This document shows, piece by piece, positions 1 to 12,000 of a stretch of DNA of 58,000 nucleotides (its first letter is position 1; each line of letters opens with the position of its first letter). Both the position numbers and the translations under genes were made by a program. Source of the DNA: Diphasiastrum complanatum (Eukaryota; Streptophyta; Lycopodiopsida; Lycopodiales; Lycopodiaceae); the NCBI GenBank assembly GCA_029204225.1, contig CM055106.1, forward strand, positions 18,924,149 through 18,982,148. Reading direction: 5' to 3'. The notes beneath the pieces were generated by a model. It made no database searches. It saw only the letters and a list, made by a program, of their open reading frames with translations, and had not been told where the DNA came from.

Positions 1-3000
1 CGATGTCACTGTTAGATGCTATAGATGAGTGTACCGGTGGGACAAAGATTGGAGTTTGTGTAAGAGCTTGTGTTATTTCTGCATATCAAGTGGAGGTAGC
101 GTCTGTCAGATGCCAATACCCGTCAATCACAAGCTCACATGCCTCTAGATAGCTATGTTCTCCACAATGCTGAACCCTAACCAAATTATCACCGAGAAGT
201 AGGTTATGATGAAACTCTGGGGTGTAGAAGTGGTATCGTAATATTCCTCTTCTGTACATTTGGCACACATCGTCGAGTGATGGCAGGAGTTTGTACTCAA
301 CTCTACTCATATGTGACTGTCCATTTTTGTTTTATGTGGTTTTTCTTTACTAAGTATTACCCTTAGTGACTGCCCCTACCCCCATGTGTTTGGCGTCATG
401 CTCTCTAGAGTGGTTTTGCACCAGTAGGGTGTGATTTATAGGTCCTCATTTGATGAATAAGCTTTTCTTTAGGGCCTACATAACATTTGCTCATTGATTA
501 TGTGCTTTGTGTCTGTGGGGTGCAAGTTATATGTACCGCTCTATTTGATGAGCGGTAGTATTTTGCCATCCGTCAGGTCTAGGTATTTCGCTAGATATTT
601 CCGACAATGGGTGTGACTAGTGAGACTTAACCAAAGCGGTGTATTTCGGCCACATTTGGTGGACTGCCCGCTCTTGTGTTTCAAAGAGGTCAGGCCCAGT
701 ATTAAGTTAGCAACTTCATATAACACAGTAATGATATGCTTGCTCAACTTTGCTTTTCATAGTAACCATCAATAACACATGAGAATTGAGTAGTATCAAC
801 TGACGGTTTATCAATAGAAAACAGTTTCTTTATACAAGTCACGTCACATACAATAACAACAGTGATATAATTAGCATGCTAAGATTAATACGATCTAAGC
901 TTCCACCATGCATATCATCACGTTCCACATACTTTGGCCAAACTACACGTTTGTTGATTCAAGTGAATATGAATAACAAGTACGTGTTTCTAACTGTCAA
1001 AGACCCATGCAATCTAGGAGAGTCAGATTGTCATTATCGTATTTCTTGCAGTTAAGAACCCTTCATGCATCACTTTACATCCCTTCATCCTTTAGTCTAA
1101 CCCGTTAGCAGTGTTTCATCATGTATAATTAAAAGCATGCACACGTACCATCGTAAGCATTCCATTGAGATTACATTCATCATACAGATAGCAACTTTGA
1201 GAAGAAACATTACCTAAGGTGTGAATGAGAAAAACCAGCTTATCGCAAGAGGTATATAGTCATGAATGCGTCTTTCTGTTTGCAGTTTGTCTTGCTTTCA
1301 CCGATTGACATTATGTTGGCATGAACCCTTAGACAGGTAGGTAGAAAGTTGTCTCACAAAAGGTCAGTAGCATTGGAGGCAGTATCATAGGAACTAGTAG
1401 CGATGGAGGCACCCCGCAGCTAATTTTTATCAAGAATTAACTCGTAAACTGCATGGTCTGACCAACGAATCATCAACTGTAGGCTGCAGCTATAAACTCT
1501 CTGTCCCAGACAACTATGGTTATGATATACATAGAACACAGATCTGCTCGGGTAAGGTTCAGGACAAAACCTCCGGTGACTCATCCATTGATCTTCCTCA
1601 GGTCTGTAGCTGTGAGGCAGATGCTTAGCAGGTGGGCAGTCATTGCTTATATTGTGATGTTTACTGAAAAACTAGCGCTCCTCATTGTTGAATAGACAGC
1701 TCTTAACATGGCGACTGACAGTAAGGTTGATAAATGGATTATCTTCTCACAAGGAAGACATAATGGCTGTTGTTATCAACGATGGAGCAGAGGTTTCTAT
1801 CAACTCTTTTGATGGTATTTTTTCTCAGAGAGGGCTCTGTATGCAGCAATGGACTAGCTCGTACAGCCTCAGATGGTTCTCCCACAATGGTTCTCAGTCA
1901 TTGATGCGTTGCTGGAGCAGCGATTGGGCAACGATGAAGTGTTGATAGTGGTAGGTCGAGCCATCATCAAATGGTGGGAAACTTGCTCACAGCTGTGTGT
2001 TTGGCCAGCGATCCTGCTGGTGGTATGGCGATGAGGTGTTGGAGCAGCGATCAGTAAGAGTGCTCTCTTTGACAAGCGAAGAAGTGTGGAGAGCCTCCTT
2101 TTCTGAGAGTATGATTAACTACAGAATGCACTTACAGATGACGACCAACAGAGAGTAGAGATTGATTGGTCTATATAATGTAGTTCTCTAATTGGTTATC
2201 AGATAATTTCATGAGCTATCACTCAGAACTTGGTAGAGGGTTAGCGCACCAAAGGTGTGAATGATTTGGCTTTACATAGCTCGAACTCTGCAACGGTATG
2301 TGCAAAGGCATCACCCTTTCTCTCAAAGACTCTTGACTCTCTTATAGTAAAATTGATGAACAGTTTCCTCTCTTAACAAACTCCTTGACGCCTGGAACAA
2401 ACCCCTCTACACCAACCAACATAGATACTTATGAACACTTAATTGAAGAAGGCCCTCAACTCATGATTCAAATCCATCACTCCCATAAGATTACACTCCC
2501 ATAAGATTAGACGATAACAAGCACCCATGAGTGAAGAATCACAACTAGTGAAGAAAAATTAGTGACTTTTCACCGAAACCATGTAAGCGCATTTTTCACT
2601 AACCAACAATCATGCACTCACATACTTCCATCATTCACAAAGCTCTTTCCGACAAGTGACAAACAACAAAATAAGACTAACCACCATACTTTTTCTTCGT
2701 CAAGCAAGCTCTCAAATTGGTTAACATCACTTGAAAGAAACGACTCAACTCTCAAAATATACTACTCAAAATGGTATAACCCACAAGACTATCAATTATG
2801 ACACACTTCCCATACTCCTCCTATACTTCACCTATGCAACTATTCAATCACTCAACTATTCGACCATCTTCCATTATTCGACTATTATGTTTTTGATACA
2901 AGGAGTGGAATCTCTTATATAGCCAACCCCAAGAGTTGCCCTTCAATACGACATTTTGTCAATTGTCATGCATTTCATATCTTCTTTGCCATATGTCCCT

Positions 3001-5418
3001 CCCCTATTAGGGTTCACCTATTTTAGTAGATTCTCCCACTTGCTCCCCTCCTCCAAATAGGGTGTTTTTTTGGGTTTTGGAGCTCAACAACCTTGAAGTT
3101 TATCTTTTCACGCTTCTCAAGTTTGTTTTCGTTGCTTTCCCCAAGTGGTTCTTCCCTTAGATTGCCTTTTGCCAAAATAGTACGTGCTTAGGGCAAGGAA
3201 CCTTTTTGCCTTATCCTTGTTAACCAACCTAGTAGCTACTAGTCAACCCCTATGGGTGTAGCTGGCCCATCATTTTTCTTTGCGTCGATTTTTTCAGATT
3301 GCCAATTTTTCTATGTTGTCGGCTTTTCCATGTGTTTGTACTGCTTGGCACGTGGTCTGTCTGTGCTCGAAATTATCTTGACATTGTCGCTAGGATTTCC
3401 ATGGTATTTTGAGCCTGTTATAATATTTTTGGTGACGACATTTTCACTGAATTTTTTCTTCGCCGGTTCTTTTCTTGAAACTGGCTTCTGCAACATTTAT
3501 GACTAGAGCTCTTTCGACAAATTGGTTTTTCTGCAAATGCACTAGGTAAACATATATTAGCAAAACAACTTTTTACATGGTGAAATTTTAGCAAGGCTAT
3601 GCCGGCTATTTCTACAACTGGCTAAAAAGTCGCAAAACACTTTTTTTACAAGCCATCTCTAAGGTCGCAAACTTTTTCTATAGCCTCATTAAGGGCGGGC
3701 TGGGACCCACTTCTAAGTGGACCGACACTTTTCGCTCGGCTTTACATATAGCAATTTTTTTTTTACGATTCTTGAGAGCGTCAAAAAACTACTATAACTT
3801 GTCTAGCCACTTTAGAGGTAGGCTCGGACCCTTGTACAGAGGCAACTATATGCCGATATTTTTTTTCTAGTAACTGGGTTTTACATGCCGATTTTTTGCA
3901 GTTTTGAAAAAAGAAAGCCCAAAATTAGTCTGATTTTCTGTGCGGAAATATTAGCTAACATGGTGATGTCCACTTATTCATAATCCAACAAGGTAATATA
4001 CAATTGAAAAGTAAAATATAGTACTAGAAAGCACCATAAAGCATAACCACTTTCAAGACGTCCAGCTGATACCTGCCACCATCCACAAAACAAAATCGCT
4101 CAAGTTAGTTCAGTGAGGAAGACATGTGCCATAGCTGAACGATAGTTGTTATTCATGTCCAAAAGAAGTTATGCTACTTAACAGCTTTGAATAACAATAT
4201 AAAACTTAGTCCAGTCTTCCCAAACATATGATGTTTTAGCGATAGGCCAAGCCGTTATATCACCGTATCAGGGCGAGTGCATACTGATCAGCTTATGGTC
4301 AATTGCTCCATATCAGTTCATTTTATGCTTATAAAAGTATGAAAAGTTTTAATCGTTTAGAGTTTTACTTAGCCAGAAGACCTGGTGTGGACACGTGTGC
4401 TGGTATCATAGCACATCCATGCTATACTGATCCAAGTGACCCTTATGGAGTAAGATATGTCACGCACTACTGTCCATACTCTTGAGCATATCCGTGCTTT
4501 CCAATTGTATCTCACCAAGGGTCTAAAGTGACACTTGATAGGGTAGGGTAAGGCGATATCATGATTGTTATGTGGGAATCACATAACGACCATAATATTT
4601 GGACACTATTTTGGATAGATAAGTTGGATCATTTAGTAAGTGATTTCCAATGTCTTTACTAGGTATTATGGCAGATCCGTGCCATACTAACCCTTTCGTA
4701 GAGACCATGTGTCTTACGCATTTCCATGCTGTCTAAGACCGTTTTAATTGGAGTCCTTACCGTGACATTCATTAGAGATTATTCAGTAGTAATGTTTTTT
4801 TTTAACTAGAGTAAATCTTTTTATAGAAAAAAGATGCATTTTGAAGGATCATAACCGAGGTTATTGTATTTCTTTTGCACAAAAAATGTTACTTGTCCGT
4901 GTATTGTAGCATTCGTATCCAAATTGATAACGAAAAACCATACCTAAATGTTTGCAGACGAAACTTCCTGAGATGCTGCCATAGTAGTTTTTCCGTAGGA
5001 GTGCTATCTTTATACCATAGAGAAAACTAAAGTTGTCATTTAATAACATTTACAGAGATGAAAGGTGTAAGCGATGTGTATTTTCTGTTTGTAGAATATC
5101 GGTAAAAAGTGTACCTTTTCTTTGAATACGATAATGCTTGGTTCAAGTAAGAACCAAAGTGTAATAAAGGAGTTCGTAGCAACGGATGTCGCTACATTAT
5201 CACACGCACGAATAGTCATTCAGTTTAGCAAAAAGTGTTAGTACTTCGATTATATAAAAATAGAGAACATACATTGTTTCTTACACGTAAACCATCCTAA
5301 ACTTTTAGAAAGCTGAAAAAACGAGTTATAGAGAGCAAAAGCGAAAACTGTTCACAATAGGATGATGAGCCAAAAGTTTATAATCCCACCATATTATTGT
5401 GAAAAGACCATAATAGGA
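1..5418. other. No recognisable gene; a few weak open frames
   Basis: I see no domain, splice-supported gene or transposon here. Two minus-strand frames, 747-541 (68 codons) and 310-86 (74 codons), have a fairly protein-like composition, and after the stop at 86-88 the second frame stays open to the window edge. Neither matches a family I know and no convincing splice sites link them. They could be exons of an unknown gene that continues to the left, or chance. The rest is AT-rich with poly-T runs near 3750-3900. Confidence 0.4.
86..310 (-). CDS. Possible unassigned ORF or exon, low support
   Basis: This is a 74-codon ATG-started minus-strand frame, with charged and aromatic residues spread evenly, and after its stop the same frame stays open for about 28 more codons to the left edge. 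I do not recognise the family. No promoter, splice or homology evidence is visible. It may be an exon or a decayed gene, or a chance frame. Confidence 0.15.
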   Translation of the reverse strand: MSRVEYKLLPSLDDVCQMYRRGILRYHFYTPEFHHNLLLGDNLVRVQHCGEHSYLEACELVIDGYWHLTDATST

Positions 5419-5925
5419 GTCCATTGTTGGATCTCCCTCATATTGCTCATATTAAGTATAATCAGAAGTGAGAGGGAGAGCCTGCTGTCCATCGCAAAAC
5501 TCCCCACGCATTTATCATAATCAAATTTCCTTATAGGTGAATGTAAATGCATACAATCCATCGCTGGACTTCTTATGTATCATTAGCAAAAAGTTTATTC
5601 TCACAAGAGAGAGCACAAGCATGTAGTCCATCGCTGGACCTTCCTCATGTATTTAGTGAAAAGCCTACTCTCAAATGAGAATATGGATGCATGTAGTCCA
5701 TCGTTGGACTTCCTACTCAGTTTTTATCAAATGCTCAGTCTCAGAAGTGAGAATGAATGTATGTAGTCCATCGTTGGACTCCATGCATCTCATTCTTTAT
5801 AAACTTGTAAAGAAAAGTGAGAAAGATAGCATGTTGTCCATCGCTGGACTTCATGCATATCATACTCCATAAGATATGAGGAAAAGTGATAAAGATAGCA
5901 TGTTGTCCATCGCTGGGGACAACTG
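5419..5925. repeat. Tandem minisatellite, about 70-bp unit, 8 copies
   Basis: The core GTCCATCGCTGGACTTC, with small changes, recurs starting at 5419, 5487, 5556, 5626, 5696, 5766, 5836 and 5905, that is every 68-70 bp. Several units also carry a short inverted pair of the type TCTCA-n-TGAGA about 25-30 bp before the core, and the core itself is a small palindrome-like GTCCA...TGGAC. The outer copies are more diverged than the inner ones, as expected of an array growing from the middle. No gene is visible in it. Confidence 0.85.
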
Positions 5926-6593
5926 CTTGCTTAAATCCAAAAAAGCTTCAAAGGATAGCCGCATACAAGCTATCAACCCTTGGCTTATGAAGCGATAGTG
6001 AACAGATTTCATCAGATACAAAAGGCCTCCATCGCTGCCTTTTGGGCAAATTGTGCCTCAGTTTTGATAGAGGAAACTCAAATACAACCATTGTTAGTCT
6101 TAAGACATATGTAAGGAAAGCATTTGCTGATAAGTATCTACACAATGATGAGAGCATCCCTTCTGAAGTTACGAGAAAGCAAGAGGAGAAAAACGAGAGC
6201 AACCTGTTTAGATCTTTGTGAATGATTGCCACCAGTAGGGCGCACTATTTGTAGATAAGAAACCGAAGAAGCTCCTCTTAGTATTGTGAAGAGAAAGTGT
6301 CGAAAACTACAGGTTTATGTAGAGTCACATTTCGAAGTTTCCCAGAAGGTGGTATGTGTTTAAAGAAGGTGGTATCTATTTTCCCTCTTTTACAATAACA
6401 ATTTAAAAAATCCTTTGTATAGTGTAGTTTTTTTTTTTACGACTTTTTTTTAGGAGTTTTTTTTAACTTCATAAGAAAAGCCTATCAAAAATTTGAAGCT
6501 TGGGCAAGTCAAAAAACCTTGTTTATTGAAGAGACTGTTTATTTGTAGTATTCTGTGTTTTAAGACACGATGAATAAAAATGAGGAAGAATCC

Positions 6594-6595
<2 letters not shown>
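5926..6595. other. No gene recognised
   Basis: The stretch has poly-T runs (about 6430-6465) and a 94-codon minus-strand frame at 6232-5948 without recognisable motifs. I regard that frame as chance. Confidence 0.4.

Positions 6596-6659
<64 letters not shown>
6596..6659. repeat. (GA)n microsatellite
   Basis: An uninterrupted GA/AG dinucleotide run of about 64 bp (about 32 units). Confidence 0.95.
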
Positions 6660-6661
<2 letters not shown>

Positions 6662-8560
6662 CTCCTCATCTTCCTACTTCCATTGTTAGAGGACCTCCTA
6701 TTTTCCTTGTATGTGATCTTTATGGATGTTGAATGCTTGTTGTGTTTTTGTTAATCATGCTATCACTAGCTCTATCATTAGCACAAGGATTCACCACTTT
6801 TAGTTCAAGAAACTAAATCCATAAGATCCACATTCTAAGAAAATAGTTGTTAGATCCTCACACACTGAAAAGTGATTATTAAGATTCGTAGGTAGGCTTT
6901 TTACTACATTGTTCACCTCCCTTGAGAAGATCAACCTCGAGAGGAGAGGATCTAGAGCCATTGATGCCTAGATAAACCAAAGAAACCAAAAGCTAGAGCC
7001 ATCGAAGCCTAGGAAAGAAAGAGAGACAAAAAGAAAGGTTTGCTTGTTATCTCATTCGAGAGCCAACTACTGTCGAAGAAGCAGTCAGTTATAACTAGCT
7101 CAATGGGACTTTTAATTCAAATATCTCTCAATACATTGATAATTCTTGGACAACAATTATATGGATGGATTTCTCAAAGAAATACCTAGTATTTTGTAGG
7201 GTTGGTGAATGTTGGTCTTATCATTGACTAGGTTAATTGGCGAGCATATAAATTACACACAAGGAAATACAATAAGTGCCCTATGAAGATAACAAAAAAA
7301 TTAAATGTATATGATTTAATTTTTTAGATTTGGCATATATCTCCCTAGCATCGCTACCAAAAACTTTTAGTCTGATTTTGGATCAGATTCTCATTTGTTA
7401 TTTTGCTCAATTAAAAAAAAATGTGAATGGATATTTACCAGAATTGAGCATTCTAACTATTATAGAGGTAAGGAGTTTGACTCCAATCAACTACGTGAAA
7501 AAATACATACAAGAGAAAATGAAAGTTTGGAGAAATGGGCAAATTCTAACGCTTAATCATGGAATACTTCGGCGAAGTTGAATAAGCTGAAAAATTCCTA
7601 ATAATTTTTCATGCTACAATACCCTTAAAACCTACCTAGGTAAATTGGTCTTTCAAGTTTTACCACTTGTCAACACATAGATCTCTTGAACATTTGGCAA
7701 ATATATTCATGGAATTATTACAAACCGATTTTTACCCATCTATATGCTTGTATTTAAACACGTGTTGAGGCTTTGGCCCTAAAACCTTCTCAACAACAAA
7801 TCCACTAACGGCGGGCCAAATGCCATGTGCATAAGGGCAGTTGAGTACAAGTAGCAAGGAAACTTGTGGTTAAGAGCTTACCACATCGACCTACTTGCCT
7901 TTTAAGCACCATGGCATTGAGTATAAGGAGGAAGGGGACTTGTGGTTTGAGAGCATGCCATGTCGAACTACTTGCCTTTAAGCCCCATAGAATTGGTATA
8001 TTTGAGATGAGAGTATTTTGCACTAAGACTACGACGACAATAATCATGGCCCTCTCCATTCCAAGGGGTGGGTCCCTTGCCATCTAAATACACTCATATG
8101 ATCCATGAGTTACATACATGGGTAAAGTAGTAATCCCACAAGGGAGGGCCATATGTTTGTTTAGTGAGTTAGGGCACTTGCAATTAGCTCCATATTTTAG
8201 GGGCGATTTTAATATCATTATGTTAACTATAAAGGGTGTTTGGGGCCCCATTTATCGTTTGTTGTTAGCATGTTTTTAACAAGTACACTACCCCATTGGA
8301 AACTATGTTAGATTAATATTTGCACCAACACCACCGACGATTTAGAGGAGTAATCTCTAACCATCATAAAGGCAACTACCAGTAAAACAACAACAACCTA
8401 TTTCCATCAACGTTCAACAACGCTGCGCACTCTCGGTGAGAGAGCACTAACCATGGCCTTTCAAATGCGTTACAAGAGCTAAAAAAACCTAATCTATTCC
8501 ATTAACACTAACCCAATTCACTAATGGATTGGATTAGATAACTCCAAGTGGGGAGCCCCA
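6660..8560. other. No gene recognised upstream of the host gene
   Basis: Only short unrelated frames are present. The one structured element is the tandem duplication at 7843-7994. The last few hundred bases probably contain distal promoter sequence of the gene starting at 8844. Confidence 0.4.
7843..7994. repeat. Two-copy tandem duplication, 76-bp unit
   Basis: Two adjacent diverged copies begin at 7843 and 7919. Both contain an ACTTGTGGTT block, a GAGC-TACCACATCGA-like block and CTACTTGCCTTTAAGC. No coding function is evident. Confidence 0.7.
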
Positions 8561-8640
8561 CAACTCTTAGTTAGCACACCCCTTCTACCCCCACGTGAAC
8601 AGCTCTTAGCTAGTACACTCCTTATAGCCTCACGTGAAGA
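8561..8640 (+). promoter_or_regulatory. Duplicated G-box (CACGTG) segment upstream of host gene
   Basis: A 39-bp tandem duplication (copies at 8561 and 8600) places two perfect CACGTG hexamers at 8592-8597 and 8631-8636, about 252 and 213 bp before the start codon at 8844. CACGTG is the plant G-box bound by bZIP and bHLH factors. A CT-rich patch follows at about 8688-8711, typical of plant core promoters or 5' leaders. A regulatory role is inferred from position and motif only. Confidence 0.45.
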
Positions 8641-8843
8641 TGGCCTTCCCAAGACCCCCCTTGAATTTAGAGAGGTTTCTTTTGATGGCTTCTCTTCTCT
8701 TCTCTTCTCTTGGAACACAAGGTTTTGCATTCAATTCAAGGAAAGTAAGTGATCCATCTGTTCATATGATTTCGGGAAGCAAGGCCGTTTCATAGCTCAA
8801 TTACATCCAAACAGACAGATATTTCCACGTTTGGCTTGGATTG

Positions 8844-9002
8844 ATGGCGCGTAACACCGTTGTGGGCAACATCAGCAGCTTTGTAGGAAATGCGCTGGGT
8901 GGAGTTCGGGGATGGAACAATCTAGCTGCTTGGGCGGTTGCAGGCACTGTGGCTTACTATTTGTGGATCAAACCAGAACGGGAGGCCCAGAGAGAGCGAG
9001 AG
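8844..9002 (+). CDS. Exon 1 of the membrane-protein gene
   Basis: 53 codons covering the N terminus, the membrane segment and the start of the charged region. It ends at a codon boundary before GTATGT. The frame continues open into the intron until a stop at 9129-9131, so exon 1 alone would look like a 96-codon gene. Confidence 0.85.
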
Positions 9003-12000
9003 GTATGTCCTTGCCCCCACCTTTACTTTCTCTACCCAAAACAGTTTTATCGGTGCGAATTTAACAACTTCCAAAATGTTGTGAAATCATGCTGTAAATT
9101 ATACCTTTGTTTTTGTTTCATGTGGTCATGAATCTGTCTAATAGAAAGCTGTATGTGTTCTCGAGGTTTTTTCTTTTATTTTGAACTTTGTATTCCGCTT
9201 CTTGATGTTTTGCATCCCTTTCTATATATATAAATGTGGGTGCTGTCTGTTGTAGCCTCTATTTTGGCTAATACTAAAGGACATTGTCTGTAAGATCTCT
9301 TCACAAGTGACATGGGCTCTAACGTTTTCAGCCGAATTGGCAAATCTCCAATCTTTGGTGAGCCTTTGGGGACATTTTGATATTGTCGGGATGGTTCTCT
9401 GAATCGATATACAAGGATCTGGGCATTTATTCATCGGGTGAGGTACCATTGTAAAAGAAAGAATTGACTTAAAATAAGCTCAGCTGTCACTTGGGAATAT
9501 GGTTTTTATGATTAGTTTCTCATATAATGGGGTAAAATGGCATCAAATAACAATAATTTTTATGAAACTGATTGTACATTCTCCTAGCTTCTGGTATATG
9601 TGATTGGAGTTCCCACAGAGAATTGAGGTGTAATTTAGGGGCTCTTAAAGGCCTAAGTTAGGCTTGGAGTAGAATTTGGATTTAAAAAAATTGGAGCTTT
9701 CATGATTGAGGCTTCATATAGGCATTAGCTTGGTAATGAAGAAGGGAGGATTTTGCTTTGGATCTTACCGTTAATCATCTTTGAAAGTTCAGCTCTTTGG
9801 AGCTTTTATGCCTAAGTTCAAAGGCACTCTTATCCTCTTTGCGGTTAAGCGTATTTTTTGTTACTTCTTGGCCCTGTTTGTGACAATTTACGTTAGCTAA
9901 TTGTTCCTCATCATTTAGATCTATTATAGTGGTATCAGAACTCTATCTTTGATTTAGCTTAGGAAGTGTGTTTTAACAATCATTCTGAAATGAATTTTGT
10001 TCTAGTAAAGATTTTGTTTGTTGAATTACTAGTTGGTTTTGATGCACATTCATTAAAAGAGATGCCCTAGTTTTGGTGATCATTGATTAGATTGGTACTT
10101 CATTAAGTTAGTGGCATCGATCCAGATTTAGGACAGTTGACGATATGCAGCAGAGAGAGCTAGTACAGCCTACAATCTCTAGTTCATTTGTATCTGAATG
10201 TGGATATGCTCTGATTTGTGAGGCATATTTTTTGTATTAAGTGGGTTAATGTCCTGAATAATGTGGGAGTAGATTACAATTAATCAAGATTGAGTGGACT
10301 TTAAGTGAATCACATTATATGTCGAAATTAGAAGGTAGGGAGAAAAGAGCTGTTACATCAGTAAGCTTAGTTGGTAACTTCACAGATGAGAAGATTGGTT
10401 ATCATTGTTTGATGAGAAGATCTATATGAAGACAATGTTGGTTCAAGGAATTGAGGAAATGTTTCACCATGAATGAATTCTGGTCTTAGCTCAAGGGAGG
10501 AGTCACCAACAACCATATTCGGTCGTGGTAAGCATGCAGAAGGATTTAGGATTGTTCTTCACAAGGTTTTACAATGTATGGCTCAATTGGAATTAAGAGT
10601 GAAGGAGAGTATGAATGAATTATTATTAGAAGTTAAACAACTTAAATTTAAACTTCGGCTGTCCAAAAGAGAAGAGGTAGCTTAGGGATCTTGGTTATCC
10701 TTCTAAACTGGAATTTGGGTTTGATTAATGTAATAAAACGTGGTTCATGTTGGATGACAGAAGGATGTTGGGAAGAATTTTGAATATGCAGTTCATGATG
10801 GGTCAGAAAGCAACTATAATTGATAGAGGACAGTCGACAACTAGCAAGTTATGAAGAGGCGAAATAATGGTCTCATGAGTTGTTGGCAATGATAGAAGTG
10901 GATAGGATTACAAGGTGAAATAGATGGTTCAACACAAGAATGAGGGTGTACTTGTGCAATTGAGAGCCTATATTCAAATGGAGATTGAACCTAGGGAGTT
11001 AATTTCTTGTTCACAATTTGTGCAATCTTTATGTGGGTAGAGGGGAAACTTACTCGGATCTATCGAGTTGGATGGCAAAGACTTCAATAATAAGTTGATT
11101 CTAAAGAAGTTTAAGGGTGGCTAGATGAATTGGAGTTGTTGAGTAAGATGGGAGTTTATTTATGTTACTATAATCTAGTTTGCAATGCTGCATTTGGAAG
11201 GCGTTGTCGATATTTGGTGGACAATCACATGTGGGAGGTTGATGAAGTTTATAATCAAGAGATTAATTCTTGAGATAGTTTTTGGTTTTTTCTCCATTGG
11301 TTAGTAATTATCAATTGCTCGAACTTTGTTAGATGAGGTAGATGAAGCTCTTTGAAAATAGTCACTTTGAAACTTTTGGTGTTTGCCAAAAATGCGTTTG
11401 TTGGAGGTTCAGTGTAAAATACGAGTACAAATTTCAGAGTCAATTTTCATGTTTAAAATGAGTAAAGAAACAAGTAGTCGCTTGAAAATTTTCAAGTTTG
11501 TGTAGCATTGGCTCTATACATTGGTATAGTGTAGCTTGTGGCCTAATAATCAATCATTTATGATTGTAGATTGTGAAGCTAAACATAATTTAGTGTAAGT
11601 TGTAATACAATTTTTTAAACTTTACTATGTACATTCGTAGTCTGTAAGAGGTATTTTGTTCTTGCAAGTCCCAATACAAAGTTCTAAGCCAAATTCTGTA
11701 AAAAAAAAAAGTTAGGGTTTTAAGAGGGCAACATTTGTTAGGATTTGCACATTCGCCATGTTAGATGGTAACTATGGTTTTGGGTGTTGTCTTTATTTGT
11801 TTGAGGCATTGAGGATAAAGGAGGATGTGGAGGTTTATTTATAGACTTATTCCTAACCCTTCTTCCAGCTTTCAGGCTGAGGAACTTGGCAGATGCTATG
11901 CAATCAGCTGAACTCTATGAAATTAAATATGACAAATGTTAATTGGAGATTTGTCATCCACAACACATGTATGCACAGAGGAGATAAAGGTTCATTCAGA

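Noticed and set aside
5419-5925. CRISPR-like array (eight regular repeats)
   Set aside because: The repeat and the spacer are both conserved between units, there are no cas genes, and the context is eukaryotic; it is a minisatellite.
8841-9131. A 96-residue intronless gene starting at 8841
   Set aside because: The in-frame GTATGT at 9003 and the exact continuation at 20511 and 20690 show that exon 1 ends at 9002; the extra residues are intron readthrough, and 8841 is a TTG before the real ATG.
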